This document shows, piece by piece, positions 1-5,877 of a stretch of 8,452 nt of DNA. The stretch comes from an uncultured beta proteobacterium (GTDB taxonomy: Bacteria; Pseudomonadota; Gammaproteobacteria; Burkholderiales; Burkholderiaceae_C): positions 1 to 8,452 of the forward strand of contig CAIQEX010000252.1 of NCBI GenBank assembly GCA_903870955.1, given 5' to 3'. The translations under genes and the position numbers were made by a program. The notes below the pieces were generated by a model. The model did no database searches and was not told the DNA's origin. It saw nothing but the letters and a program-made list of their open reading frames with translations. The stretch's first letter is position 1. Every line of letters begins with the position of its first letter.

Positions 1-2034
1 CCGACGCTTTCGTTGCCGGTATCGCTGGTTGGTGCCGTCGCCCTGCTTTGGGGCTTGTCATACAGCCTGGACAATATTTCCCTGCTCGGATTAACACTGG
101 CTGTGGGGTTGGTGGTTGACGATGCCATCGTGGTGCTGGAAAACATCATTCGCCACGTTGAGAACGGCGAAGATCCCTTTCAAGCGGCATTGCGGGGTGC
201 ACGCGAGGTCGGGTTCACCATCATTTCGATTTCCTCATCGTTAATCGCGGTTTTTATTCCAATCTTTTTTATGCCCGGCGTGATCGGGCTTTTGTTCCAC
301 GAATTTGCCGTGGTGGTTGGTTTATCCATCATCGTCTCGGCATTTGTGTCATTGACGCTGGTGCCCATGTTGGCCAGCCGCTTTTTGACCGATGAAGCGC
401 ACAAAAAGCCTCCAGGCTTTTTGGTCAGGCAGTTTGAATACGGTTTTGACTGGACCCTGGCCATCTACACACGCCAGCTCGACGTGGCGCTGTCCCACCG
501 CAAGCTGACTATGCTGCTGGCAGCTACCACCTTTGCCGCGACGGCTTGGCTGTTTGTGACGATACCCAAGGGGTTTTTTCCAGAGGAGGATATCGGTCAA
601 ATCCAGGTATCAACCGAAGCCTCTGAAGACATTTCTTTTCCTGACATGGTGCGCTTGCAAGAGCGCGCTGCTGCCGTATTTCGTGCCGATGCAAACGTCA
701 GCGCGGTCAATTCCTTCAATGGTGGCAACAACGCGCTAAACACCGGGCGGATGTTCATTACGCTGAAACCCCAAAGTGAACGAAAACCCATGAAACAAGT
801 GGTGGAGGGACTGCGCAAGAAATTGCGCGAAGTTGCCGGCATTAACGTCTTCATGCGCCCGGTTCAGAATCTTCAACTCGGCGGGCGTCAAAGCAAGGCG
901 CAGTTTCAATACATCTTGCAGAGCGTCAAAGCCGATGAACTCAACGGATGGGCGTCCAAGTTGCAGGACAAGCTGCGCGCCGACCCGCTGTTTCGCGATG
1001 TCACAAGCGATGCCCAATTGCGCGCCTTGCAAGCGCAACTCAAAATCGACCGTGACCGGGCCAATGCACTGGGAATTTCAGTGGACGCTATCCGTTCCTC
1101 TCTGTTTAGCGCCTTTGGTGAGCGCCAGGTATCCACCATTTACCTGCCCACCGACAGTTACAAAGTTATCATGGAACTGGCGCCGGAGGCCAAGCAGGAT
1201 GAGTTGGCTTTGAATGCGATTTTTGTACGTTCCAATACAGGCGCCTTGGTTCCGATGTCCTCTTTCACCACGGTGGAACGGTCTGTGGGTGCCACAGCTA
1301 TCAACCACGTCGGTCAGTTGCAGGCAGTTACCGTGTCCTTCAACCTGGCACCCGGTGCGGCCTTGGGCGATGCGACAGCGCATATTGATGCAGCGCGCGA
1401 AGCCATCCAACTCCCTGTCTCCATCATCACAACCTACGGCGGCGACGCGGCAGTTTTCAAGAGCTCTCAAGGCAGCCAAGCCGTGCTCATCATTGCGGCA
1501 TTGCTGGTCATCTATGTGCTGCTGGGAGTACTGTATGAAAGCTTTATCCATCCGCTGACGATTCTGGCCGGGTTACCCTCGGCGGCGGTTGGAGCCTTGG
1601 CCACGCTGATGCTGTTCGGCCAGGACTTGACGTTAATAGCCACGATTGGCATCGTGCTCCTGATTGGCATTGTGAAAAAAAATGCCATCATGATGATTGA
1701 CTTTGCACTGGATGCACAACGACACCATGGCATGACGCCCCCGCAGGCTATTCGTGAAGCCTGCATCATGCGTTTTCGCCCCATCATGATGACCACGATG
1801 GCGGCACTCATGGGGGCGCTCCCAATTGCCTTGGGCATCGGCGCTGGAGCTGAGTTGCGCCAACCACTGGGCTTGGCCGTGGTCGGAGGGCTGGTTTTTT
1901 CACAGGCTATCACCCTGTTCATTACGCCGGTGCTGTATGTGGTGTTCGACCGATTCAGCGGACACGGTCCGGTCTTGACGCCAGAAGTCCCAGTACTGGA
2001 GGACCTTTTGCCTTCGCCTGAAAAATCAGCTTAA
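1..2034 (+). CDS. RND multidrug efflux permease, MdtB/MdtC type (5' partial)
   Basis: This is the inner-membrane, proton-driven pump subunit of a tripartite RND exporter. It would work with a periplasmic adaptor and an outer-membrane channel. The frame is open from base 1 and the protein enters at about residue 360-370 of a family length near 1040, so the true start lies outside the window. Visible in order: TM4 with the proton-relay pair Asp-Asp (codons 40-41, VDDAIVV), TM5-6, a TM7-like segment before GFFPEEDIGQI, the second periplasmic porter/docking half, and TM8-12. TM10 carries GIVKKNAIMMIDFA with the relay lysine (codons 559-560). The block RFRPIMMTT and the ELRQPLG motif follow. These C-terminal motifs resemble E. 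coli MdtB and MdtC more than AcrB. No frameshift is seen. The substrate cannot be told. The family is sure; the subgroup is likely. Confidence 0.95.
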   Translation, partial: PTLSLPVSLVGAVALLWGLSYSLDNISLLGLTLAVGLVVDDAIVVLENIIRHVENGEDPFQAALRGAREVGFTIISISSSLIAVFIPIFFMPGVIGLLFHEFAVVVGLSIIVSAFVSLTLVPMLASRFLTDEAHKKPPGFLVRQFEYGFDWTLAIYTRQLDVALSHRKLTMLLAATTFAATAWLFVTIPKGFFPEEDIGQIQVSTEASEDISFPDMVRLQERAAAVFRADANVSAVNSFNGGNNALNTGRMFITLKPQSERKPMKQVVEGLRKKLREVAGINVFMRPVQNLQLGGRQSKAQFQYILQSVKADELNGWASKLQDKLRADPLFRDVTSDAQLRALQAQLKIDRDRANALGISVDAIRSSLFSAFGERQVSTIYLPTDSYKVIMELAPEAKQDELALNAIFVRSNTGALVPMSSFTTVERSVGATAINHVGQLQAVTVSFNLAPGAALGDATAHIDAAREAIQLPVSIITTYGGDAAVFKSSQGSQAVLIIAALLVIYVLLGVLYESFIHPLTILAGLPSAAVGALATLMLFGQDLTLIATIGIVLLIGIVKKNAIMMIDFALDAQRHHGMTPPQAIREACIMRFRPIMMTTMAALMGALPIALGIGAGAELRQPLGLAVVGGLVFSQAITLFITPVLYVVFDRFSGHGPVLTPEVPVLEDLLPSPEKSA

Positions 2035-2036
2035 GC

Positions 2037-2444
2037 ATGAACGGGGTTCGCATCGACAAATGGCTGTGGGCAGCGCGCTTCTACAAAACGCGTTCGCTGG
2101 CCACGGAAGAGGTGCATAAGGGCCATGTGCAGGTTAACGGTGCGGACGTCAAAGCATCGCGGGAAATCAGAGTTGGCGACAGCATCATCCTGCTGCAAGC
2201 CAAGGTTTCGCGTACCGTCATTGTGATGGCCCTCAGTGAGCAACGCGGCCCGGCAACGATTGCTCAGCAACTTTATGAAGAAACAACTGAGAGTAAAAAA
2301 CTCAGAGAAACTGAAGCTGAACGCCGGCGTCTGAGCCCTGAACCGGCATTGTCTATAGAAGGTGGACGCCCGACCAAGCGCGACCGCCGCGATCTGCAAA
2401 AAGGTTGGGGCGACCGATGGTCGGCCACTCTCAAAGACTCCTGA
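2037..2444 (+). CDS. hslR: Hsp15, ribosome-associated heat-shock protein (S4 domain)
   Basis: The 135-residue product is close to the 133 residues of E. coli Hsp15. That protein binds free 50S subunits carrying a nascent chain and tRNA after ribosome splitting, and helps recycle them. The S4 RNA-binding domain fills about residues 4-55 and opens with RIDKWLWAARFYKTRSLA, a near-diagnostic Hsp15 block. It continues with HVQVNG and VGDSI. The middle has RTVIVMALSEQRGPA and QLYEET, and the basic C-terminus has RPTKRDRRDL, both matching family positions. The ATG lies two bases after the RND stop and has no clear ribosome binding site of its own, so translation is probably coupled to the efflux gene. 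A small inverted repeat (CGACC-GAT-GGTCG) lies inside the 3' end of the gene at 2411-2423. Confidence 0.93.
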   Translation: MNGVRIDKWLWAARFYKTRSLATEEVHKGHVQVNGADVKASREIRVGDSIILLQAKVSRTVIVMALSEQRGPATIAQQLYEETTESKKLRETEAERRRLSPEPALSIEGGRPTKRDRRDLQKGWGDRWSATLKDS

Positions 2445-2455
2445 ACACTTGAGTT

Positions 2456-2481
2456 GGCGCCCTCCGGGGGTGCTACGCGCC
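2456..2481. repeat. GC-rich inverted repeat downstream of hslR
   Basis: GGCGC at 2456-2460 pairs with GCGCC at 2477-2481. The enclosed CCC/GGG segment (around CCCTCCGGGGG) can add a short inner stem. No T-tract follows, so it is not a classic intrinsic terminator. Its composition resembles the GC-rich intergenic elements common in Comamonadaceae, but that is from memory. Apart from a short CTTGA-CT-TCAAG palindrome at 2517-2528, nothing else is seen before 2560. Confidence 0.35.
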
Positions 2482-2560
2482 TTGGTTTCGCCGGGACAAA
2501 ACGCAAAAAAATTCGGCTTGACTTCAAGTTGTCAGGGTGTTGCCGCCAATGCATGGTCGA

Positions 2561-2589
2561 ATTAAACTGCAGCATGTGGTGGATATACT
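2561..2589 (+). promoter_or_regulatory. Candidate sigma70-type promoter for pilU
   Basis: A good -10 hexamer TATACT lies at 2584-2589. The -35 position 17 bases upstream (ATTAAA, 2561-2566) matches only 3 of 6. A TG two bases before the hexamer is slightly out of extended -10 register. It would give a leader of about 145 bases before pilU. The call rests almost entirely on the -10. Confidence 0.35.
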
Positions 2590-2649
2590 AATCTGGCCTT
2601 TCCAAGCATCACAAGCCAAGAAGTTGACTTTTTTGCCAAATAACAATAA

Positions 2650-2671
2650 GCGCACGCAAGATGCGCCTTGC
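2650..2671 (+). promoter_or_regulatory. Two overlapping, mutually exclusive hairpins in the pilU leader
   Basis: GCGCA (2650-2654) can pair with TGCGC (2662-2666) around a 7-base loop. Alternatively GCAAG (2656-2660) can pair with CTTGC (2667-2671) around a 6-base loop. The two stems share bases and cannot form together. They end just before the purine-rich ribosome binding site at 2672-2678. This could be a small conformational switch, but 5-bp stems also arise by chance. Confidence 0.3.
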
Positions 2672-2685
2672 AGGGGGAATCGAAG

Positions 2686-2736
2686 ATGTCAAAAGCAAAT
2701 TGCCCGTTAGCCCATTGGGGCGGGAAGTGGGGTTAA
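2686..2736 (+). CDS. Possible 16-residue leader peptide upstream of pilU
   Basis: An ATG follows AGGGGGA (2672-2678) at suitable spacing and opens a 16-codon frame, MSKANCPLAHWGGKWG, closed by TAA. The ribosome binding site is stronger than the one before pilU itself. The frame ends six bases before the pilU ATG and is in the same reading frame as pilU, so one TAA separates them. It could be a translated leader that delivers ribosomes to pilU, a degenerate former N-terminal extension, or chance. The peptide has two Trp codons and a Cys-Pro pair, too little for a function call. No homologue is recognised. Confidence 0.3.
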   Translation: MSKANCPLAHWGGKWG

Positions 2737-2742
2737 TCGCAG

Positions 2743-3885
2743 ATGGAGCGCGACCAAGCCTACAAATACGTATCTGATTTGCTGCACTTGTTAGTGCGGC
2801 GAAATGGCAGCGACCTTTTCATCACGGGTGATTTCCCCCCGGCAATCAAGGTCGATGGAAAGATGTCAAAGGTTTCTCAGACCCCCCTGGCGGGTGAACA
2901 CTCGCTGGCCATGGCACGCGCCATCATGAGCGACAAACACGCGATGGAGTTCGAGCGCAACAAGGAATGCAACTTTGCCATCTCCGTGCGGGACTTGGGA
3001 CGCTTCCGGGTCAATGCTTACCTGCAAAAAGGCAAAGTAAGTCTGGTGCTGCGTGTCATTCCGCTGAAAATCCCAACCATTGATGAACTGGGCTTGCCTG
3101 CGGTCATGAAGGACCTGGTGCTGGTCAAGCGTGGCCTCTGCATCATGGTGGGGGCTACGGGCTCGGGAAAGAGTACCTCGTTGGCGGCCATGGTGGACTG
3201 GCGTAACGAGCATTCCTATGGCCACATATTGACCATTGAAGATCCTATCGAGTTCATGCACACGCATAAGAACTGTTTGGTGAGCCAGCGAGAAATCGGC
3301 ATTGATACGGACGACTGGTCGCTGGCCTTGAAGAATAGTCTGCGTCAAGCGCCCGACGTCATCTTGATGGGTGAAATTCGTGACAGTGAAACCATGGAAC
3401 ATGCTGTCGCCTTCGCTGAAACGGGCCACCTGTGCCTGGCCACGCTGCATGCCAACAGCGCCAATCAAGCTTTAGATCGCATCATCAACTTCTTTCCTAT
3501 CGAGCGACGCGAACAATTGTTGTTGGACTTGTCCCTCAATTTGCGCGCCTTGGTATCCCAACGACTGATAGAAAACGATGATCGCAAGGGACGTGTTGCC
3601 GCGGTCGAAGTCATGATCAATTCACCGTTGATCTCGGACCTGATTGCCAAGGGCGAGATTGGCGAGATCAAGGAAGTCATGAAGCGCAGTGGAAATATAG
3701 GGATGCAGACCTTTGATCAGGCACTGTTTAACCTCTACGAGAACTATGCGATTTCCTATGAAGAAGCCATTCGAAACGCCGACTCGCAAAATGATTTGCG
3801 TTTGCAGGTAAAGCTCAAGAGTGCGCGAAGACTATCAACCGGCGCAGGTGAACTAGAGCCCGCATTTACCTTGAGCCGCTTCTAA
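2743..3885 (+). CDS. pilU: PilU, type IV pilus retraction ATPase accessory motor
   Basis: This 380-residue cytoplasmic hexameric ATPase of the PilT/GspE family supports PilT-driven pilus retraction (twitching, DNA uptake, surface attachment). Visible motifs are Walker A GATGSGKST (137-145), the Asp box ILTIEDPIEF (162-171), the atypical Walker B DVILMGEIRD with Glu211 (205-214) and the His box GHLCLATLHANS (228-239). The N-terminal block GSDLFITGDFPPAIKVDGK and the C-terminal GMQTFDQALFNLY followed by EAIRNADSQNDLRL are PilU-type; PilT usually has GMQTMDQ. The ATG is chosen because the MERDQA start matches remembered relatives, though the upstream GGGG is a weak ribosome binding site. pilT is not adjacent, whereas pilT-pilU pairs are usual, so this may be a separate or second copy. 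Confidence 0.92.
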   Translation: MERDQAYKYVSDLLHLLVRRNGSDLFITGDFPPAIKVDGKMSKVSQTPLAGEHSLAMARAIMSDKHAMEFERNKECNFAISVRDLGRFRVNAYLQKGKVSLVLRVIPLKIPTIDELGLPAVMKDLVLVKRGLCIMVGATGSGKSTSLAAMVDWRNEHSYGHILTIEDPIEFMHTHKNCLVSQREIGIDTDDWSLALKNSLRQAPDVILMGEIRDSETMEHAVAFAETGHLCLATLHANSANQALDRIINFFPIERREQLLLDLSLNLRALVSQRLIENDDRKGRVAAVEVMINSPLISDLIAKGEIGEIKEVMKRSGNIGMQTFDQALFNLYENYAISYEEAIRNADSQNDLRLQVKLKSARRLSTGAGELEPAFTLSRF

Positions 3886-4006
3886 ATGAAAAAAGAGTGC
3901 GCGCTGCCATGACTTTCAACTCCGTAACTTTCAGACGCACGGGTGTTGACTTATTCTGGGCGAAGGTTGAGTGGTCGCAGCTTTTCGATTCCGCGAGGGG
4001 GCCAGC

Positions 4007-4261
4007 ATGCAACATTTAGGTTATGAGTTTTTGGTCGTAAAGGATGCCTACCCTGCTGTTGCGCAAAAGCTGCAGTCCTTGTGGGGAACGAATGCATTTC
4101 GCAGCTATGCCGAAGACTTGATCCACGAACGTGTTCGGGTCGGTCGCATCGGGTTTCCGGCCAATGTCCTGTTGGCAATTTCTGAGCTGATATCAATCCA
4201 CGATATTCAATTCCCGGCTTTAGCTCCTGCACCTGATAGTTTCTGGTCCTCAATCTACTGA
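4007..4261 (+). CDS. Hypothetical protein, 84 aa
   Basis: I do not recognise this protein. The ATG at 4007 is preferred over an in-frame GTG at 3971 because GAGGGGG (3995-4001) sits at ideal distance before it. The product starts MQHLGYEFLVVKDAYPAV. It is mixed alpha/beta in appearance, mildly basic in the middle (HERVRVGRIGF), and ends with Pro/Ala-rich and aromatic residues (PALAPAPDSFWSSIY). It has no signal peptide, membrane segment or cysteine. It lies 121 bases after pilU on the same strand, with no clear terminator between them, so it could be read through from pilU. No function can be proposed. Confidence 0.7.
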   Translation: MQHLGYEFLVVKDAYPAVAQKLQSLWGTNAFRSYAEDLIHERVRVGRIGFPANVLLAISELISIHDIQFPALAPAPDSFWSSIY

Positions 4262-4280
4262 AGTTCTCGTCGCTCAAAAA

Positions 4281-4295
4281 TCCCACAATGTGGGA
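4281..4295 (-). terminator. Stem-loop with T-tract on the minus strand
   Basis: TCCCAC-AAT-GTGGGA is a perfect 6-bp stem with a 3-base loop. On the plus strand it is preceded by AAAAA (4276-4280), so on the minus strand a T5 run follows the hairpin, as in an intrinsic terminator. On the plus strand only AAATAC follows. The leftward transcript that could reach it is readthrough from the endolysin operon. It also lies 20 bases after the 84-aa gene and may protect that 3' end. Confidence 0.35.
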
Positions 4296-4307
4296 AATAC
4301 AGCAATG

Positions 4308-4334
4308 TCGCGCCTTTTTTGAGGCATTCCGCGA
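4308..4334. repeat. Inverted repeat TCGCG/CGCGA with T6 loop
   Basis: TCGCG at 4308-4312 pairs with CGCGA at 4330-4334. Alternatively GCCT (4312-4315) pairs with AGGC (4322-4325) within it. The T6 run is in the loop, not after the stem, so it is not a terminator in this form. It lies in the 179-base gap before the 99-aa gene. Confidence 0.25.
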
Positions 4335-4378
4335 ACAACTGAAAACAATAAATGATAGAAATGTAAGGGCTTTCTAAG

Positions 4379-4399
4379 CTCGCACCACTAAAGTGCGAG
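4379..4399. promoter_or_regulatory. 7-7-7 inverted repeat upstream of the 99-aa gene
   Basis: CTCGCAC (4379-4385) and GTGCGAG (4393-4399) are perfect inverted arms around the 7-base loop CACTAAA. The site ends 41 bases before the ATG at 4441. No T-run follows on either strand, which argues against a terminator. It could be an operator or a 5'-UTR hairpin. Confidence 0.45.
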
Positions 4400-4440
4400 A
4401 CAATAATAAGGGTGTTTACTGAAGGTGGCAGGAGACAAAT

Positions 4441-4740
4441 ATGGCGCAATGGCAAAGAAAGCAGGCAAGCTCAATTGCAGATGCTGCAACCGCTTACATG
4501 GGTGGAATGCAGGATGAGGATGGGCGCGTCAAACTTGCCAAAATAGTTCGCCTGGCCAAGGCCGTAGAACGTACCGACTGCGCCGGCCCTTACACGTTGA
4601 CAGCGCTGCGTTCGGAACTTTGCGGGTTCTGCAAAAGTGAAAAAATCTTTCCGTGCAGTGGCTATCAACAACAAAATGGTTGCGCTTTTGTAGAAACCGG
4701 ACTGACATTGACGCCGAGTTACTTTGGTGCACTTTCTTAG
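4441..4740 (+). CDS. Hypothetical cysteine-containing protein, 99 aa
   Basis: I do not recognise this protein. The start is well supported: AGGAG at 4430-4434 lies six bases before the ATG. The N-terminal half is Ala-rich and probably helical (QASSIADAATAYMGG, then KLAKIVRLAKAVERT). The C-terminal half holds five cysteines: C47, a C61-x-x-C64 pair, C72 and C81. The last four are spaced like a small zinc- or metal-binding knuckle, but no named domain is identified. There is no signal peptide, so disulfide use outside the cell is unlikely. The gene converges on the endolysin gene across 88 bases and is preceded by a hairpin-rich region that may control it. Confidence 0.75.
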   Translation: MAQWQRKQASSIADAATAYMGGMQDEDGRVKLAKIVRLAKAVERTDCAGPYTLTALRSELCGFCKSEKIFPCSGYQQQNGCAFVETGLTLTPSYFGALS

Positions 4741-4770
4741 CGGGCACAAGGCCCACTGCGGCAGACACAT

Positions 4771-4797
4771 CTGAACTCCGGTCATCTTACGGTTCAG
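4771..4797. terminator. Weak stem-loop between convergent genes
   Basis: CTGAAC (4771-4776) pairs with GTTCAG (4792-4797), and an inner CG/CG pair can form if two bases bulge. A second GGTTCA copy at 4803-4808 offers an alternative partner. No T-tract follows. Its place between the convergent 99-aa gene and the endolysin suggests a 3'-end structure. A further GGGC-ACAAG-GCCC hairpin lies just upstream, directly after the 99-aa gene stop. Confidence 0.25.
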
Positions 4798-4809
4798 CGG
4801 CCGGTTCAC

Positions 4810-4827
4810 CTTAGGCTTAGGCTTAGG
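4810..4827. repeat. Three perfect tandem copies of CTTAGG
   Basis: A hexamer microsatellite of three perfect copies lies two bases beyond the endolysin stop. Read on the minus strand and in the endolysin frame, each unit contributes a TAA, so the natural TGA is followed by three more in-frame stops at 4825-4823, 4819-4817 and 4813-4811. Confidence 0.85.
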
Positions 4828-4828
4828 T

Positions 4829-5290
4829 TCAGATCAATGATGCCTCTGCCTCACGACGGATCGTCAAGCCCTTGAGAACTTGCCCTCCACCCTTGTTCCA
4901 TTTGCGCAACTCAGCCGGCACGGCCGCCCAGTCCTTTGCATTCACCCGCTTTCGCAAATTGCTGGCTCGCAAGTTACCGGCTCCAAGGTTAAAGGTGAAG
5001 TCAATCAGTGCAGCGACCCGCCCCGGCGATTCATGAACGATCGCCGGACACAATCTGAGCACAGCGGGAAGATATACATTTTTGACATGCCAAAGTAGCA
5101 ATTCTTCGGCGCGCGCTTTGGTGATCTGTAGGTCCGTCAGCAGAACGCGCGTGCCATCTTCGTAATAGGTGGCGCCATAACCAATAGTTGGAATACCCGC
5201 GGGGCACAGGTAAGGTTTTAAATAAAGCCCTTCAAAACGCCGAATTAGCGTCTGGCTTTCCACTAAAGCACTTTCAGTCAGTGGTTCCAT
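4829..5290 (-). CDS. Phage-type endolysin (GH24 lysozyme)
   Basis: This 153-residue lysozyme would cleave the MurNAc-GlcNAc bond of peptidoglycan. The GH24 catalytic layout E-8x-C/D-5x-T is exact: Glu20 (RRFEG), Cys29 and Thr35 (IPTIGYG). Cys replaces the Asp of T4 lysozyme, as in P1 Lyz. ALIDFTFNLGAGNL (about 96-109) and the C-terminal GLTIRREAE are further family marks. There is no signal peptide or hydrophobic signal-anchor at the N-terminus, so release across the inner membrane would need a holin. The holin-like gene sits just upstream, with a 24-base gap. The ATG has no good ribosome binding site, so translation may depend on the holin gene. No Rz/Rz1 spanin is seen downstream, which is unusual for a full lysis cassette. 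Confidence 0.93.
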   Translation of the reverse strand: MEPLTESALVESQTLIRRFEGLYLKPYLCPAGIPTIGYGATYYEDGTRVLLTDLQITKARAEELLLWHVKNVYLPAVLRLCPAIVHESPGRVAALIDFTFNLGAGNLRASNLRKRVNAKDWAAVPAELRKWNKGGGQVLKGLTIRREAEASLI

Positions 5291-5314
5291 GTCGATGCAC
5301 AGATTTGTGGGCGG

Positions 5315-5782
5315 TCACTTGCCGCGCTTGAACAGGCTTCGATCAGCCAAGTAGATGCCTAGAGCACAACCAGCAACTGAAATAACATTGTTACTCAGGT
5401 GCGTGATGACCCCTATTTCACCCATAGTCAGCATGATGACCGACCAAGTGGCAACCCCAGGCCGAATCACTGCGTTCCAACCATCTACCCAGGCAATCCC
5501 AGACTTGGCCGCGGTCGCCTTAACCGCTTCAAGCCACCCCTCAGCTTCGATCTGGCCTACCGCCGATTCGGCTTGAACTTGAATGGTTTTTACGCCTAAG
5601 TCGGCTTGCGTCTTGATGGCCTCCAGATTGCGTGCATGCTGCGCCGCCTCTAGTTCAGCCTGGAAACGCATTCGCTCAATCTCCTGCGCATGATCCTGCT
5701 TTTTATTGAGGTAGCTAATAACTTCGCCAAAAACCAGGCGAAAAACATTACCACCGAGAAACGAAAGTAACGCAGTAATCAT
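5315..5782 (-). CDS. Holin-like phage membrane protein with coiled coil
   Basis: The 155-residue product has a hydrophobic N-terminal segment (about 1-25), then a long charged Ala/Glu/Gln-rich helix likely to be a coiled coil (about 28-90). A conserved SGIAWVDGWNAVIRPG block precedes two membrane segments (about 109-128 and 132-148), and the tail DRSLFKRGK is basic. From memory this layout and the tail match a membrane protein encoded beside endolysins in prophages of Burkholderiales, and the holin family for gene-transfer release. The holin role is inferred from topology and from the adjacent endolysin. The ATG at 5782 is chosen over an upstream TTG at 5797 because an excellent ribosome binding site lies five bases before it. 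A candidate promoter and inverted repeat lie just upstream. Confidence 0.75.
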   Translation of the reverse strand: MITALLSFLGGNVFRLVFGEVISYLNKKQDHAQEIERMRFQAELEAAQHARNLEAIKTQADLGVKTIQVQAESAVGQIEAEGWLEAVKATAAKSGIAWVDGWNAVIRPGVATWSVIMLTMGEIGVITHLSNNVISVAGCALGIYLADRSLFKRGK

Positions 5783-5787
5783 GAGCA

Positions 5788-5793
5788 CCTCCC
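5788..5793 (-). promoter_or_regulatory. Strong ribosome binding site deciding the holin start
   Basis: On the minus strand GGGAGG is followed by TGCTC and then ATG (5782-5780). This near-consensus site fixes the start at 5782. It would lie inside or too close to the coding region if the TTG at 5797 were used. Confidence 0.8.
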
Positions 5794-5806
5794 ACAATTA
5801 TTAAAT

Positions 5807-5827
5807 ATGTCGCTGCTGTGGCGACAT
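5807..5827. promoter_or_regulatory. 7-7-7 inverted repeat at the holin promoter start site
   Basis: ATGTCGC (5807-5813) and GCGACAT (5821-5827) are perfect arms around TGCTGTG. The repeat covers the expected transcription start (about 5825) of the candidate promoter next to it and lies 25 bases before the holin ATG. That position suits a repressor operator. If transcription arrives from the patatin gene instead, the same sequence would form an RNA hairpin followed by an AT-rich stretch (ATTTAATAATT), a weak terminator or processing site. Confidence 0.5.
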
Positions 5828-5831
5828 GTGT

Positions 5832-5860
5832 AATGTATTTACAAACTGCTTCGGAATCAA
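5832..5860 (-). promoter_or_regulatory. Candidate sigma70 promoter of the holin-endolysin pair
   Basis: On the minus strand, -35 TTGATT (5860-5855, 4 of 6) and -10 TACATT (5837-5832, 4 of 6) are separated by exactly 17 bases. The surroundings are AT-rich. It lies in the 95-base gap after the patatin stop and would give the lysis pair its own transcript with a leader of about 43 bases. Confidence 0.5.
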
Positions 5861-5877
5861 TATTGATGATGCAAATT

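Noticed and set aside
1675..1682. A8 run in the RND gene as a programmed frameshift site
   Set aside because: The reading frame continues intact through conserved TM11-12, so no shift is needed. The run simply encodes the conserved Lys-Lys-Asn.
13..2034. TTG at 13 as the RND start
   Set aside because: The frame is open to base 1 and the protein begins inside the transmembrane domain. The gene is cut by the window edge.
2624..2652. TTGACT at 2624 as a pilU promoter -35
   Set aside because: No acceptable -10 is found at 15-19 bases. The same holds for TTGACT at 2518 and at 3946.
2866..3468. 200-codon minus-strand frame inside pilU
   Set aside because: It is the complement of highly conserved pilU sequence. 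The product is His/Gln-rich with no recognisable domain.
3951..4286. 111-codon minus-strand frame opposite the 84-aa gene
   Set aside because: It has no ribosome binding site as good as the plus-strand one and its composition looks like a shadow.
4471..4809. Minus-strand frame of 112 codons after the endolysin as a possible spanin
   Set aside because: It has no signal peptide, lipobox or membrane segment, and it lies opposite a plus-strand gene with a strong ribosome binding site.
4811..4828. TTAGGC repeats as a telomere-like sequence
   Set aside because: Three copies inside a bacterial chromosome context are simple microsatellite slippage.
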